Source of the DNA: a virus
Strand: one strand, 5' to 3'
Length of the DNA stretch: 31,406 nucleotides
Virus record (IMG/VR): IMGVR_UViG_3300035698_007375
Coordinates: 1 to 31,406 of that record
Positions within the stretch are counted from its first letter, which is position 1. Every line of letters starts with the position of its first letter. The notes beneath the pieces were generated by a model. It searched no databases. It was not told the origin of the DNA and saw only the letters and a program-made list of their open reading frames with translations. Below are positions 6,721 through 14,123 of this stretch, piece after piece. The position numbers and the translations under genes are program-made.

Positions 6721-7371
6721 TTATTTTGACCATACGCCATGAAAGTCCCAACCGTTGGCAAAGCCTGGTACAGCAACAGCAGTGTAGCCTGCATCAGATA
6801 GATCAGACATAATCTTATTAGCTTTACCTTTCCAATCTTCTCCAACAAGAGGATGAAACTCAAGAATAATAGCTCGCAGATTAGGCTGAATGATATTGTA
6901 ACCGTATTCAGCTCCTTCTACATCAATCTTTGCAACTGTGCAACCCTTTACAGCATCCTCATATCGGATAGTCGGAACTGTAATGCTACCAGCTTTTGAT
7001 CCAGATTTAGCAATGCTGTTAGTGACACCAATTCCTTTTGAAAGATAAAGAGTAATCTCCTTGGAATCATCACCTACTACGGCTCTATTATGGACTTCCA
7101 TCGGGTCCATTCTATTCTTGCTTAATAACTCGAAAGTACGAGGGGTTGCTTCATAGCTTCGGACAGCCTTAACACCTTGGAGAGATGCATAACGGCTATA
7201 TTCTCCTACATAAGCTCCAATATCAGCCACAACATCATCGGGGTTGAGCTTAATCATTTTCGGGTGTTGCATAGGATTAGTGAAAGCCTTTCCTGACCTT
7301 GCGGCTAGGAAAGCATAATGTCCACCAGTTGTCTTTGATTTAATAAATGCATATTCAGTTTCTTCAATCAT
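6721..7371 (-). CDS. FkbM-type SAM-dependent methyltransferase
   Basis: A 216-residue Rossmann methyltransferase. SAM-binding motif I is VVADIGAYVGEYSRYA (47-62), the acidic motif II region is VRSYEATPRTFELL (70-83), and the FkbM signature is AKIDVEGAEYG (147-157) followed by ILEFHP. FkbM enzymes O-methylate sugars or other small groups. It starts with an ATGA overlap on the DNA polymerase stop, so it can be co-transcribed with gp43, and lies immediately before the glycosyltransferase unit. Probable role: methylating the sugar added by that system; the substrate is not shown by the sequence. Confidence 0.85.
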   Translation of the reverse strand: MIEETEYAFIKSKTTGGHYAFLAARSGKAFTNPMQHPKMIKLNPDDVVADIGAYVGEYSRYASLQGVKAVRSYEATPRTFELLSKNRMDPMEVHNRAVVGDDSKEITLYLSKGIGVTNSIAKSGSKAGSITVPTIRYEDAVKGCTVAKIDVEGAEYGYNIIQPNLRAIILEFHPLVGEDWKGKANKIMSDLSDAGYTAVAVPGFANGWDFHGVWSK

Positions 7372-9884
7372 GTGAAAAAGTCCTCTAGAGTATTTACTTC
7401 AGTTAGTGTCCATCCCACAGCCTGTAGAATAGGCTCAAGGGGTTTTAGAAATGTCTTTTGAAATTGTGTCTCATAGTCCACATATTGTTTTAAACCAAAC
7501 TCGTCAGGAAGGAAACCCTTAAATCCGATAATTTCATGTCTAAGAGGGTTAGGACTCTTCAGATATGTAAATTTGATCTTATCGCCATTCTTGATCCGTT
7601 CAACCTTCTTCGATAGACCCTTCTTTTCCATCCAATAGTTATGCAGGACAGCAGCCTTGCAGTGCCCAGGTGTACCTTTGATATAAGGCTTAGCAGGATT
7701 ATTGCTGACCCATTTATCTACCAGAGAAACTCCGCGGGGGCATGCAACTTCATGAGCAGGCATCGCATCAAATTCAGTCTGGAAGTCAGCAATGAACTTA
7801 CGAGTCTTTGTCTCAGACCCAGTAATGATAATCGGAAAGATATTTCGGAAAGCTTCGCGGACCTTTTCAGGTGTTGAAGACTTAATCGCCTCAATACCCT
7901 TCATAACCATCTTGGGCTTCTCGTACCGAACACCTTCTTTATCGAGAACATTTAGAATGTATCTCTTCTTGGCAGTCCAGATTACCTTATCAGCAATGAT
8001 TTCTCTATCCATTTCCATTCGAGGCTTGAACGAATTCATGTGGACAGCAAACTCATCATAAGTTTCCTTGAACATCGGCTTAAAATGTTCTTCGGCAATC
8101 TTGTTGAGAAACTCCACGGGATTCTTAGGATTGTATTTTTTAATAAGATCTGCGAAGTCTACATACAGAGAGTCTGTATCAATAGCAATGACATAATCTT
8201 TGGCAACCTTATTACCCATAAGCTTATTCATTTCAGCATTCATTCTTCGCTCAGACCAAAGAATTACAAGCTGTCCGGTCCATGTCACGGCCTCAGCAAC
8301 GCGGATATCAAAGTAACGGAAGAACCTATTACCAATAGCACCATATAGAGAGTTAAGTAGAATCTTAACCGCCATCTGTTTGTTATTGAACTGAATAATT
8401 AGATCAGCATCAGCTTTAGATTTGGTCTTTTCATATCGGACCTCAGCCTCAATCATCGAGGCCTTATCCTTTTTTCTCATAGCATATAGCTTTTCAACAA
8501 CATGAGGGATAATGCCTGACGAGTCGTTGGAGAAGGAGTGCCCGTTGGCTGATACCGAAACATTAAGCTCACGTGCCTTATCATCAGCAGGATTATCCAT
8601 ATAGTATTCTACACCAGAACCTGTCAGCCTCTCAGTATAATGGTGTAGCTTTTCAGGTGACATATTGTTCTGAACAATGATATTTGGATACAGAGATGCA
8701 AGGTCAAATGATACAACCCAGTCATGAATTCCGATCTTCGGAGCTTTAACATGGCCGCCTTCAAAATCTGATTTAAACTTAGGAACAGATAACGGAACCA
8801 CAATGTCTGCTTTGCATAACTCTCGATGGATAATGCTATCCCAAATTGCGGTAGTACCAAAGGTTGTGGTGAAATTCACACCTCCAATATAAGCAATTTC
8901 CATCACCAGTTCAATGAGTCTTTCCTGAAGATCCATAAGCTCAACAAGCTGAACATCAACAATATTATAGTCGATGTAGAGTTGATGGTTCTGTTCATAC
9001 AGATTGTCGAGGTTTCCATATTCTTCGTATGATAGTTTTTTCTTGCCTAGAACTACGTGAGCAATATGATCAAGTTTATAGCTTTCTTGGTTTCCATATT
9101 TAAATGCAAACTTCTGAAACAGATCGATGTAATCCAGAATCTGAACGCCCATGATATCATAAACTGTATTCTGTTTCTCATTGATGGTTACTTGATGCTC
9201 TGAAACCTGTTTCCAAGGAGATAGTTTCTTTACTGCCTCCTCACCAAAGAGTCTGCGGATTCTGTTGATAAGGTAGGGAATGTCAAAGAACCAGATATAC
9301 CAACCAGACACAATATCAGGAACATCAGATGCCCAATGATGACCCCAAGCCATGAGAAGGTCTTCCTCAGAATCAAACTTGTGATACTGAATGATTGCAT
9401 CTTCTACAATAGTTTTTGAGACATCATAGTCTTTAAGGCCCCAGACATGAAACACATTGCTCTTGCTTGATTTCATGGTGATAGCAGTAACTGGTGCCAT
9501 TGCTAAGGCTGGGTCAGGAAACCCATCATTGGACATAACTTCAATATCAATAAAGGCTGTGTTGACATAAGAGTAATCAAACTCGATAGACTCTGGATAT
9601 TCTTTTTGAATAAACTGGCAGACGTAATTTGTATTACCGTAGACTTTCATCTCATCTACGCCCTTATATCTCTCAAGATAATCTCGGGCGTCTGACATTT
9701 TTGTAAACTCAATTGGCGATACTGAAATACCATCAAGTGTTTTGTGAGTATTTTTGCCTGGTTTGTTTACGTATAGAGTTGGGGAAAATTTGATTCGACT
9801 TTGGATAGGATAACCATTTTCGTTATATCCACGGTATAGCATCGAATTGCCGTATTTATTTACGTTTGTGTAAAATCCACGCAA
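7368..9884 (-). CDS. 43: DNA polymerase, B family (gp43), TTG start
   Basis: Replicative polymerase with proofreading exonuclease, 838 residues (T4: 898). Exonuclease motifs: AFIDIEVM (110-117), GWYIWFFDIPYL (194-205) and YNIVDVQLVE (306-315). Polymerase motifs: A SFDLASLYPN (392-401), B KILLNSLYG (507-515), C IDTDSLYVD (568-576). The C-terminal LEDFF resembles the clamp-binding peptide of phage polymerases. The longest reading opens at a TTG at 9929 inside a terminator hairpin; I prefer the TTG at 9884, six bases after GAGGAG, because the product then begins RGFYTNVN, aligning with T4's MKEFYISI. In exonuclease motif II the usual Asn of 'GWN' is Tyr. Confidence 0.97.
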   Translation of the reverse strand: MRGFYTNVNKYGNSMLYRGYNENGYPIQSRIKFSPTLYVNKPGKNTHKTLDGISVSPIEFTKMSDARDYLERYKGVDEMKVYGNTNYVCQFIQKEYPESIEFDYSYVNTAFIDIEVMSNDGFPDPALAMAPVTAITMKSSKSNVFHVWGLKDYDVSKTIVEDAIIQYHKFDSEEDLLMAWGHHWASDVPDIVSGWYIWFFDIPYLINRIRRLFGEEAVKKLSPWKQVSEHQVTINEKQNTVYDIMGVQILDYIDLFQKFAFKYGNQESYKLDHIAHVVLGKKKLSYEEYGNLDNLYEQNHQLYIDYNIVDVQLVELMDLQERLIELVMEIAYIGGVNFTTTFGTTAIWDSIIHRELCKADIVVPLSVPKFKSDFEGGHVKAPKIGIHDWVVSFDLASLYPNIIVQNNMSPEKLHHYTERLTGSGVEYYMDNPADDKARELNVSVSANGHSFSNDSSGIIPHVVEKLYAMRKKDKASMIEAEVRYEKTKSKADADLIIQFNNKQMAVKILLNSLYGAIGNRFFRYFDIRVAEAVTWTGQLVILWSERRMNAEMNKLMGNKVAKDYVIAIDTDSLYVDFADLIKKYNPKNPVEFLNKIAEEHFKPMFKETYDEFAVHMNSFKPRMEMDREIIADKVIWTAKKRYILNVLDKEGVRYEKPKMVMKGIEAIKSSTPEKVREAFRNIFPIIITGSETKTRKFIADFQTEFDAMPAHEVACPRGVSLVDKWVSNNPAKPYIKGTPGHCKAAVLHNYWMEKKGLSKKVERIKNGDKIKFTYLKSPNPLRHEIIGFKGFLPDEFGLKQYVDYETQFQKTFLKPLEPILQAVGWTLTEVNTLEDFFT

Positions 9885-9907
9885 GTGTAGCTCCTCATAA
9901 TGTATGG

Positions 9908-9915
9908 TATTTATA
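9908..9915 (-). promoter_or_regulatory. Late promoter TATAAATA before gp43
   Basis: An exact T4-type late promoter element on the minus strand, 24 bases before the TTG start and directly after the terminator hairpin. It is intergenic, which sets it apart from chance copies inside coding sequence. It implies some gp55-dependent expression of the polymerase. Confidence 0.6.
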
Positions 9916-9936
9916 AAGAAGGGGCTCAAAAGCCCC
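9912..9936 (-). terminator. Rho-independent terminator after the regA unit
   Basis: On the minus strand GGGGCT-TTTG-AGCCCC (9936-9921) is a perfect 6-bp GC-rich stem with a 4-base loop, followed by TTCTTTATA. It lies after the stop of the 43-residue gene at 9942, so it ends the 44/62/regA transcript before gp43. The U-run is imperfect. Confidence 0.75.
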
Positions 9937-9941
9937 GTCTC

Positions 9942-10073
9942 TTAGATTTTATTTGCCATCAAAAGTGCATTGACATATGCTTGGCTTTCGCCTCTAAATT
10001 CTAATCTTCGAATTTCTCTTGCTGCCATCTCATAGGCTCTTTTATTGAACCAAGCTTCAAACTTCTTAAGCAT
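9942..10073 (-). CDS. Hypothetical 43-residue basic protein
   Basis: Too short for routine ORF calling but well marked: AGGAG lies 5 bases before the ATG, and the stop falls just ahead of the terminator hairpin. The product (MLKKFEAWFNKRAYEMAARE and 23 more residues) is a predicted amphipathic helix rich in Arg/Lys/Glu. Small helical proteins of this kind occur beside regA/43 in other T4-like phages, but I recognise no family. A weak late-like element (AATAAATA, one mismatch) lies about 30 bases upstream. Confidence 0.6.
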   Translation of the reverse strand: MLKKFEAWFNKRAYEMAAREIRRLEFRGESQAYVNALLMANKI

Positions 10074-10149
10074 TGTATCTCCTGTTGTTTATATAGTATT
10101 TATTTCACTGAACAGTAGATAAGGTATTACATTATTGAATACCCGCTAT

Positions 10150-10521
10150 TCACTTATGACCAATTGAGTACTTTTGAACGAGATCCCAACTGGGCTTTTC
10201 TTTATAAGGAATAATCTTAATCTGATTCATACCAGCAAACTCATATCCTGTGGTGTCTGTCAAAAGATCAAGTAGACCCCAATCAGATAAAAGAGTAGCA
10301 ATTGTATTACGTCTTGAAATATCATTCTGTTCTAAGTTTGATTTTTTACCGTCAAGCATGAAAAGTTCTTTAAAGTGGACAATATAATATCTGCCCTGCT
10401 TATGAAGAATATGGCATGATTGGAATAGCTTATTCTCAGTCTTAGATGAGATTCCAATTCGTGTTAATGTTTCCTTTACTTTAAGAAAATCATCTGGTTC
10501 ATTCAGTGAGATCTCCAACAT
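10150..10521 (-). CDS. regA: RegA translational repressor
   Basis: A 123-residue homologue of T4 RegA (122 residues), which binds early mRNAs at their start codons and blocks ribosome loading. Nearly the whole sequence matches the family pattern: MLEISLNEPDDFLKVKETLT at the start, SCHILHKQGRYYIVHFKELF in the middle, and WDLVQKYSIGH at the end, which corresponds to T4's WKLVPKYTIG. The reading frame also opens at a GTG at 10566, but the ATG at 10521 matches the family start and removes an overlap with gp62. It follows gp62 as in T4. Confidence 0.95.
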   Translation of the reverse strand: MLEISLNEPDDFLKVKETLTRIGISSKTENKLFQSCHILHKQGRYYIVHFKELFMLDGKKSNLEQNDISRRNTIATLLSDWGLLDLLTDTTGYEFAGMNQIKIIPYKEKPSWDLVQKYSIGHK

Positions 10522-10549
10522 ATCAGTTGGCTTCCATCCCACAATAGCT

Positions 10550-10921
10550 TCACTTAGTTGTTCCACCTTGCGTTACCTTTTCTTTCATTTCTTTTAATTG
10601 TTCTTTAGTGAAAAGATCAAGCACATTACGAGCTTTATCATCAGAGTAATCAAACACTTGTTTAATTAACTCAATATCAGATTCTACCTCCGGCTTAAAC
10701 CATTTAGAAAAGCGTTTTCTTTTCCTAATAGTATTTAGGTAAAAATCATACTGTAATCTTTGAGATAAATGACCATTTTGGTTCATCAAATTAGCATACA
10801 AAATTGTATCTTTGAAATAAGATAAACCTCTATTCACCATATAGGCATTATAAGATTTTTCATCTTCCATAATATCAGCTTTAGTCTGATTAATAGAATT
10901 CAAGTATGCAAAGGGGTTCAT
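10550..10921 (-). CDS. 62: Clamp loader small subunit (gp62)
   Basis: A 123-residue protein with the pattern of gp62 in aquatic T4-like phages: MNPFAYLNSINQTKADIM at the N-terminus, VNRGLSYF(K/Q)DT, LQYDFYLNTIRKRKRFSKWF and a C-terminal acidic/basic helix. With gp44 it forms the complex that loads the gp45 sliding clamp. It is shorter than T4 gp62 (187). Position immediately before regA supports the call. Three to five small genes separate it from gp44, unlike the T4 order where 44 and 62 are adjacent. The start overlaps the upstream stop as ATGA. Confidence 0.9.
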   Translation of the reverse strand: MNPFAYLNSINQTKADIMEDEKSYNAYMVNRGLSYFKDTILYANLMNQNGHLSQRLQYDFYLNTIRKRKRFSKWFKPEVESDIELIKQVFDYSDDKARNVLDLFTKEQLKEMKEKVTQGGTTK

Positions 10922-11139
10922 TTGTTTCTCTTAAATAAGGAAAATACAATGAGAATTGGCCAGGACATCGGCGCGCCGATTCTTAACTGGAGAATAGTAG
11001 GTCTCCAAGCATCAGCAGGGAGGCCTCTATATGATGAATCAATAGCCTCTTGGATAGTGTCATCATCAACACCCAACTGTATACAAAATGATATGAAAAG
11101 TAAACCTACTACATACACAACAAGTAAAAATTCAAACAT
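10918..11139 (-). CDS. Small membrane protein (73 residues)
   Basis: The product starts MFEFLLVVYVVGLLFISFCI, a single predicted membrane helix (residues 3-21), then an acidic stretch and a second hydrophobic segment near the C-terminus (MSWPILIVFSLFKRNK). The ATG at 11139 overlaps the glutaredoxin stop by 8 bases; an upstream TTG at 11160 is a less likely start. Its first 15 bases are identical to those of the 51-residue membrane gene at 11440-11595, suggesting duplication. Function unknown; inner-membrane location inferred. Confidence 0.6.
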   Translation of the reverse strand: MFEFLLVVYVVGLLFISFCIQLGVDDDTIQEAIDSSYRGLPADAWRPTILQLRIGAPMSWPILIVFSLFKRNK

Positions 11140-11443
11140 AATATTTTCTAATGTCTTCAATAGTTAAATTAGACACATCTATACCAGCATTGATGTTCTG
11201 GGCTTTAAAATATAGCTGAGGTACTGTCTTATGTCCATTGACTTTCAGAAAATACTTTGCTACATTATATTCTTCAATGTTGTATTCAGTAAAGGCGAAA
11301 CCCCAAAGTCTCAGTTTTTTCTTCAGTTCAAGGCAAGGCTGACATCCGGGCTTAGTAAAGACAGTAAGGATTAGTTCCTGAGAGAGATCTAAGATCTCAT
11401 CTTCTTTAAAACTACCGTCTCCTTCAAATCTTGAATTATTCAT
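11132..11443 (-). CDS. nrdC: Glutaredoxin / thioredoxin-like protein
   Basis: A 103-residue thioredoxin-fold protein: LTVFTKPGCQPCLELKKKL places the redox pair at Cys34 and Cys37 in a CQPC motif, and KTVPQLYF contains the cis-proline. Such phage proteins reduce ribonucleotide reductase or other thiols (T4 NrdC role). The unrelated first 20 residues are acidic. The start at 11443 overlaps the 51-residue gene as ATGA. No ribonucleotide reductase gene is in the window. The gene symbol is by functional analogy, not certain orthology. Confidence 0.85.
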   Translation of the reverse strand: MNNSRFEGDGSFKEDEILDLSQELILTVFTKPGCQPCLELKKKLRLWGFAFTEYNIEEYNVAKYFLKVNGHKTVPQLYFKAQNINAGIDVSNLTIEDIRKYYV

Positions 11444-11595
11444 TTGATTACCCAACCAATATTGCCGTATTCATCTGGTTCTGCATCACCATCATAAATG
11501 GCAATAAGTACAGCTCTATGTTCTTTATCCTTCTTACGAGAAATATAAACAGCTACTCCAAAGGTAATAAGAAAGCCTATTAAAAATTCAAACAT
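11440..11595 (-). CDS. Small membrane protein (51 residues)
   Basis: Read directly from the sequence: the ATG (11595-11593) overlaps the DexA stop as TGATG, and the TGA overlaps the glutaredoxin start as ATGA. So it sits perfectly coupled between two real genes. The product starts MFEFLIGFLITFGVAVYISR, one membrane helix followed by a positive KK-KDKEHR cluster and an acidic tail, implying an N-out/C-in or simple anchor topology. The first five codons are identical to the membrane gene at 10918-11139. Confidence 0.65.
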   Translation of the reverse strand: MFEFLIGFLITFGVAVYISRKKDKEHRAVLIAIYDGDAEPDEYGNIGWVIK

Positions 11596-12188
11596 CAAAT
11601 AATCTCCCGAATTAAGGTTTGCATACGCATCACATCCAAAGCAATGTCATGTGCCGGGTCGTGATGGATGAAGTCTCTTTCACATTCAGGTGGCATAAAT
11701 GTGTTCTTCAGATCAGAACCAAAGGACAGTCCTTCAATATATGATCTAGTATCTCTAATCTTCCACCAAGAAAAAGGGTCAGTCTGTTTTACATCAGCCA
11801 ATACAGACTCAAGAAAGATTGGATCAAAGGTATTACCTCGAGTAAACACCTTGCCTATTTCTGTATTAGTTGCAGTATCAATAAGAAATTGGTAGAGCTT
11901 ATCAATGGACTGATCATCTTTACTCGGGGCCAGTTGCTTTTGTGCTGCAGCACCCTGTTTCTCCCACCAAGCTAGTGTATCCTTGCTAATGGTTCTCTTA
12001 TACTTTTTAACTTGTTCTTCTACATTGAACTTAATAGTTCTACACATTCCGACAAGCTCAAGGAATGTGTAGGGCTGATCAGATGGAAATTTATCTGGAT
12101 CATATTTCATAATAGCCAGAGAAACTACTGCCCCTTTATTTCTATTTTGAGAAAGGGTCTCAAAGTCATAAATTAATTCAGATTTCAT
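11595..12188 (-). CDS. dexA: DexA-like 3'-5' exonuclease
   Basis: A 197-residue DnaQ-fold exonuclease resembling T4 DexA (227). Exo I is IYDFETLSQ (6-14, acidic DFE pair), followed by MKYDPD, IKFN and TISKDTLAWWEKQG, which parallels T4's STIEWWKNQ. The Exo II region contains RGNTFDPIFLESVL (Asp near 122), then WKIRDTRSYIEGL. Exo III is HHDPAHDIALDVMRMQ (HxAxxDD-like). It degrades ssDNA 3' to 5' and is dispensable in T4. It follows gp44 with a 41-base gap and begins a run of coupled small genes. Confidence 0.92.
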   Translation of the reverse strand: MKSELIYDFETLSQNRNKGAVVSLAIMKYDPDKFPSDQPYTFLELVGMCRTIKFNVEEQVKKYKRTISKDTLAWWEKQGAAAQKQLAPSKDDQSIDKLYQFLIDTATNTEIGKVFTRGNTFDPIFLESVLADVKQTDPFSWWKIRDTRSYIEGLSFGSDLKNTFMPPECERDFIHHDPAHDIALDVMRMQTLIREII

Positions 12189-12229
12189 TATATTCTACTT
12201 TCACAAATGAATTTCTCATATAATCCATT

Positions 12230-13174
12230 TTATTTCCAATCCGCTTCTGACATAATCTCAGTAAGAGCTGCCACAATATTGATTTCATGATCTGCCACAA
12301 AAGCCTGCTTGTACTGATATTCAGCCAAGAGAAGAATGACAGGAGGAATGCTATGAGGCTTGAGGTTTTCCCCAATCTGGTCATAGATACCACGGTAGAT
12401 TGCTGCAGACTCGATGTCCAGATTGTCCACAACCCATTTCCGCATCTTACGGAAGTCCTTATCCTTTAAAAAGCCCATCAGACTTTTCATAGACTCATCA
12501 GTTAGGTTGGTGAGAACACCCTCATCAATTGTACCAGACTTAGAATATCTCTGAGCCTCATTCAGAATACGACGGTAATCTGGAGCATGCTTTTTAATCA
12601 GTTCAGCCAAAGCCTTCTGAGTATATGAGATATTTTCCTCATTCAGAATAAACTCCAGACGTTTTAGGAATGAACCGTAAAGCTGGGGCTTTTCTTTTGT
12701 CTTAATAGAGAAGTCATATACAGAACAACGAGACTGGAGAGGCGGAAGGATCTTGTTCCGATAGTTTGCAGTAAGAATAAATCTGCAATTACCAGAGAAT
12801 TCCTCAATGAAACCACGCAGAGCTGGTTGAGTAGACTGAGCATTAAGATAATCTGCCTCGTCTAGAATAATAACCTTGATTCCGCCTTCAAGAGAGATTG
12901 TTGAGGCAAACTGTTGAATTTTGCCGCGCAGTGTATCAATATTGCCGTCCTTCGAGCCGTTGATTACAATATAATCAAGGTTCAGTTCCTTACAGATTGC
13001 TTTTGCAACCGTTGTTTTACCCATGCCAGGACCACCACAGAAAAGCATGTTTTGGATGTCTTTGGTCTTTACCATTTCAGTAAAGACCTTTTTCATATGA
13101 GCCGGGAGGATCACGTCACTTACGGTCTGGGGGCGATATTTTTCTGTCCAGAGAGCTGCCATCATATCATTCAT
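12230..13174 (-). CDS. 44: Clamp loader large subunit (gp44), AAA+ ATPase
   Basis: A 314-residue AAA+ protein (T4: 319). Seen: WTEKYRPQT near the N-terminus, Walker A CGGPGMGKTT (46-55), VNGS-like INGSKDGNIDTLRG, Walker B VIILDEAD (101-108), sensor-1 ILTANYRNKI, the SRC arginine finger (PPLQSRC) and a C-terminal EADWK ending like T4's EMQWK. Together with gp62 it loads the gp45 clamp on primer-template DNA. Unlike T4, gp44 is separated from gp62 by dexA, glutaredoxin and two membrane-protein genes. AAGGAT precedes the start at a rather long distance, so an internal Met4/Met5 start is possible. Confidence 0.96.
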   Translation of the reverse strand: MNDMMAALWTEKYRPQTVSDVILPAHMKKVFTEMVKTKDIQNMLFCGGPGMGKTTVAKAICKELNLDYIVINGSKDGNIDTLRGKIQQFASTISLEGGIKVIILDEADYLNAQSTQPALRGFIEEFSGNCRFILTANYRNKILPPLQSRCSVYDFSIKTKEKPQLYGSFLKRLEFILNEENISYTQKALAELIKKHAPDYRRILNEAQRYSKSGTIDEGVLTNLTDESMKSLMGFLKDKDFRKMRKWVVDNLDIESAAIYRGIYDQIGENLKPHSIPPVILLLAEYQYKQAFVADHEINIVAALTEIMSEADWK

Positions 13175-13188
13175 AGTATAGTTTATCC

Positions 13189-13383
13189 TTACTCGGTTTC
13201 AGATACTTGCAGTGTTTCTTCGTACTCTTCTAGAACTGCCAACTGTGCAGCACAATCATCACGGAGTTTGCCAATTGTGGTCAATTCCTCGCCGCGAATA
13301 GCTCCTCTTTGAGTCATTGCATCAATGACTGCCTGTGTCGAACGCAAAACATTCTTTAATGTGTTTACCGAATTCTGATCCAT
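13189..13383 (-). CDS. Hypothetical 64-residue helical protein between 45 and 44
   Basis: The ATG at 13383 is preferred: it lies one base after the gp45 stop and 6 bases after GGAG; longer readings overlap gp45. The product (MDQNSVNTLKNVLRSTQAVI and following) is predicted all-helical, with a heptad-like leucine/alanine pattern near the C-terminus (CAAQLAVLEEYEETL) suggesting a coiled coil. No family is recognised. Its position inside the clamp/clamp-loader operon suggests a replication or transcription accessory role, which is inference. Confidence 0.6.
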   Translation of the reverse strand: MDQNSVNTLKNVLRSTQAVIDAMTQRGAIRGEELTTIGKLRDDCAAQLAVLEEYEETLQVSETE

Positions 13384-13384
13384 C

Positions 13385-14068
13385 TTATTCTCCATACTTG
13401 CTTTCTTGATCAAGAGCATTCCAATACTCAATTTCTTCTTTTGTATTTTTCCACCATGAGATTAGCTTATTTGAAACCGAAACTTCATATGAACCAGGAA
13501 TGAATCTCATATCATCAATATTAAACACCAACTCAAAATCAGCACCCTGTTCATATTCACCAGGAATATCAACCGAATATTTGTTGGATGTTTTGTTCTT
13601 ACGGTCTTCAGCTGAAAGAGTAACATTCCCAGCAGCAGGACGGACAACAATTTGTGTATGGCCCAGTGTTCTTGCAGCCATTTTGATCTTATCAAAGACT
13701 GCTTGTTCAAGAGTAAACTTGACTTCAGTTGAGGGAAGCACAAGATCTTTCTTGGGGTATGTCAAGATATCAGAATCAACTGGAGTGAAGTGATACTTGA
13801 GCTTAGAGAGGCCTGCCTCATCAGAGATAAGAGCAAACTTATTCTGAATTTCAATTGTGCACTTATCAAATAGTGCTACAGCTCCGAGAAATTCCCTCAG
13901 ATCATAGATACCAAGAGTCTTATCAAAGTTTTCTACAATCTTCGCCTGACCTACAATTGTTTTAGAATCAGACATAGTCTTAATTATGTTACCCGGTTGG
14001 ATAACGAAATTGGTGTTGATGTTTGAAAAATTATTCAACAGTCCAATTGTCTTTTCAGATAGATGCAT
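13385..14068 (-). CDS. 45: Sliding clamp (gp45)
   Basis: A 227-residue protein, the same length as T4 gp45 (228), starting MHLSEKTIGLLNNFSNINTN, matching T4's MKLSKDTTALLKNFATINS. Other shared parts are IYDLREFLGAVALF and the C-terminal FELVFNIDDMRFIPGSYEV, which matches T4's FNFIINMANMKMQPGNYKL. The trimeric ring tethers polymerase and also activates late transcription with gp55. The upstream ATG at 14083 is only about 5 bases from the predicted transcript start, whereas the ATG at 14068 has GGAG upstream. Confidence 0.95.
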   Translation of the reverse strand: MHLSEKTIGLLNNFSNINTNFVIQPGNIIKTMSDSKTIVGQAKIVENFDKTLGIYDLREFLGAVALFDKCTIEIQNKFALISDEAGLSKLKYHFTPVDSDILTYPKKDLVLPSTEVKFTLEQAVFDKIKMAARTLGHTQIVVRPAAGNVTLSAEDRKNKTSNKYSVDIPGEYEQGADFELVFNIDDMRFIPGSYEVSVSNKLISWWKNTKEEIEYWNALDQESKYGE

Positions 14069-14094
14069 TATGTTAGGCTCCATGTTAAGTTCAT

Positions 14095-14123
14095 ATTATA
14101 TACCAATTAGTCAACAATGTAAC
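14095..14123 (-). promoter_or_regulatory. Sigma70-like promoter (GTTACA-17-TATAAT) before gp45
   Basis: GTTACA at 14123-14118 and a perfect TATAAT at 14100-14095 with a 17-base spacer. The -35 lies in the last codons of gp46. It would start the clamp/clamp-loader transcript near 14088. The -35 differs at one base from the TTTACA sites elsewhere. Confidence 0.55.

Noticed and set aside
8624-8860. Open frames on the opposite strand or other frames within gp43, gp46, gp18 and others
   Set aside because: They overlap strongly conserved genes entirely, have no ribosome-binding sites or recognisable products, and are shadows of the real reading frames.
10922-11167. Plus-strand 81-codon ORF opposite the small membrane gene
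   Set aside because: It is the antisense of a coupled gene in the minus-strand operon and has no promoter or ribosome-binding site.
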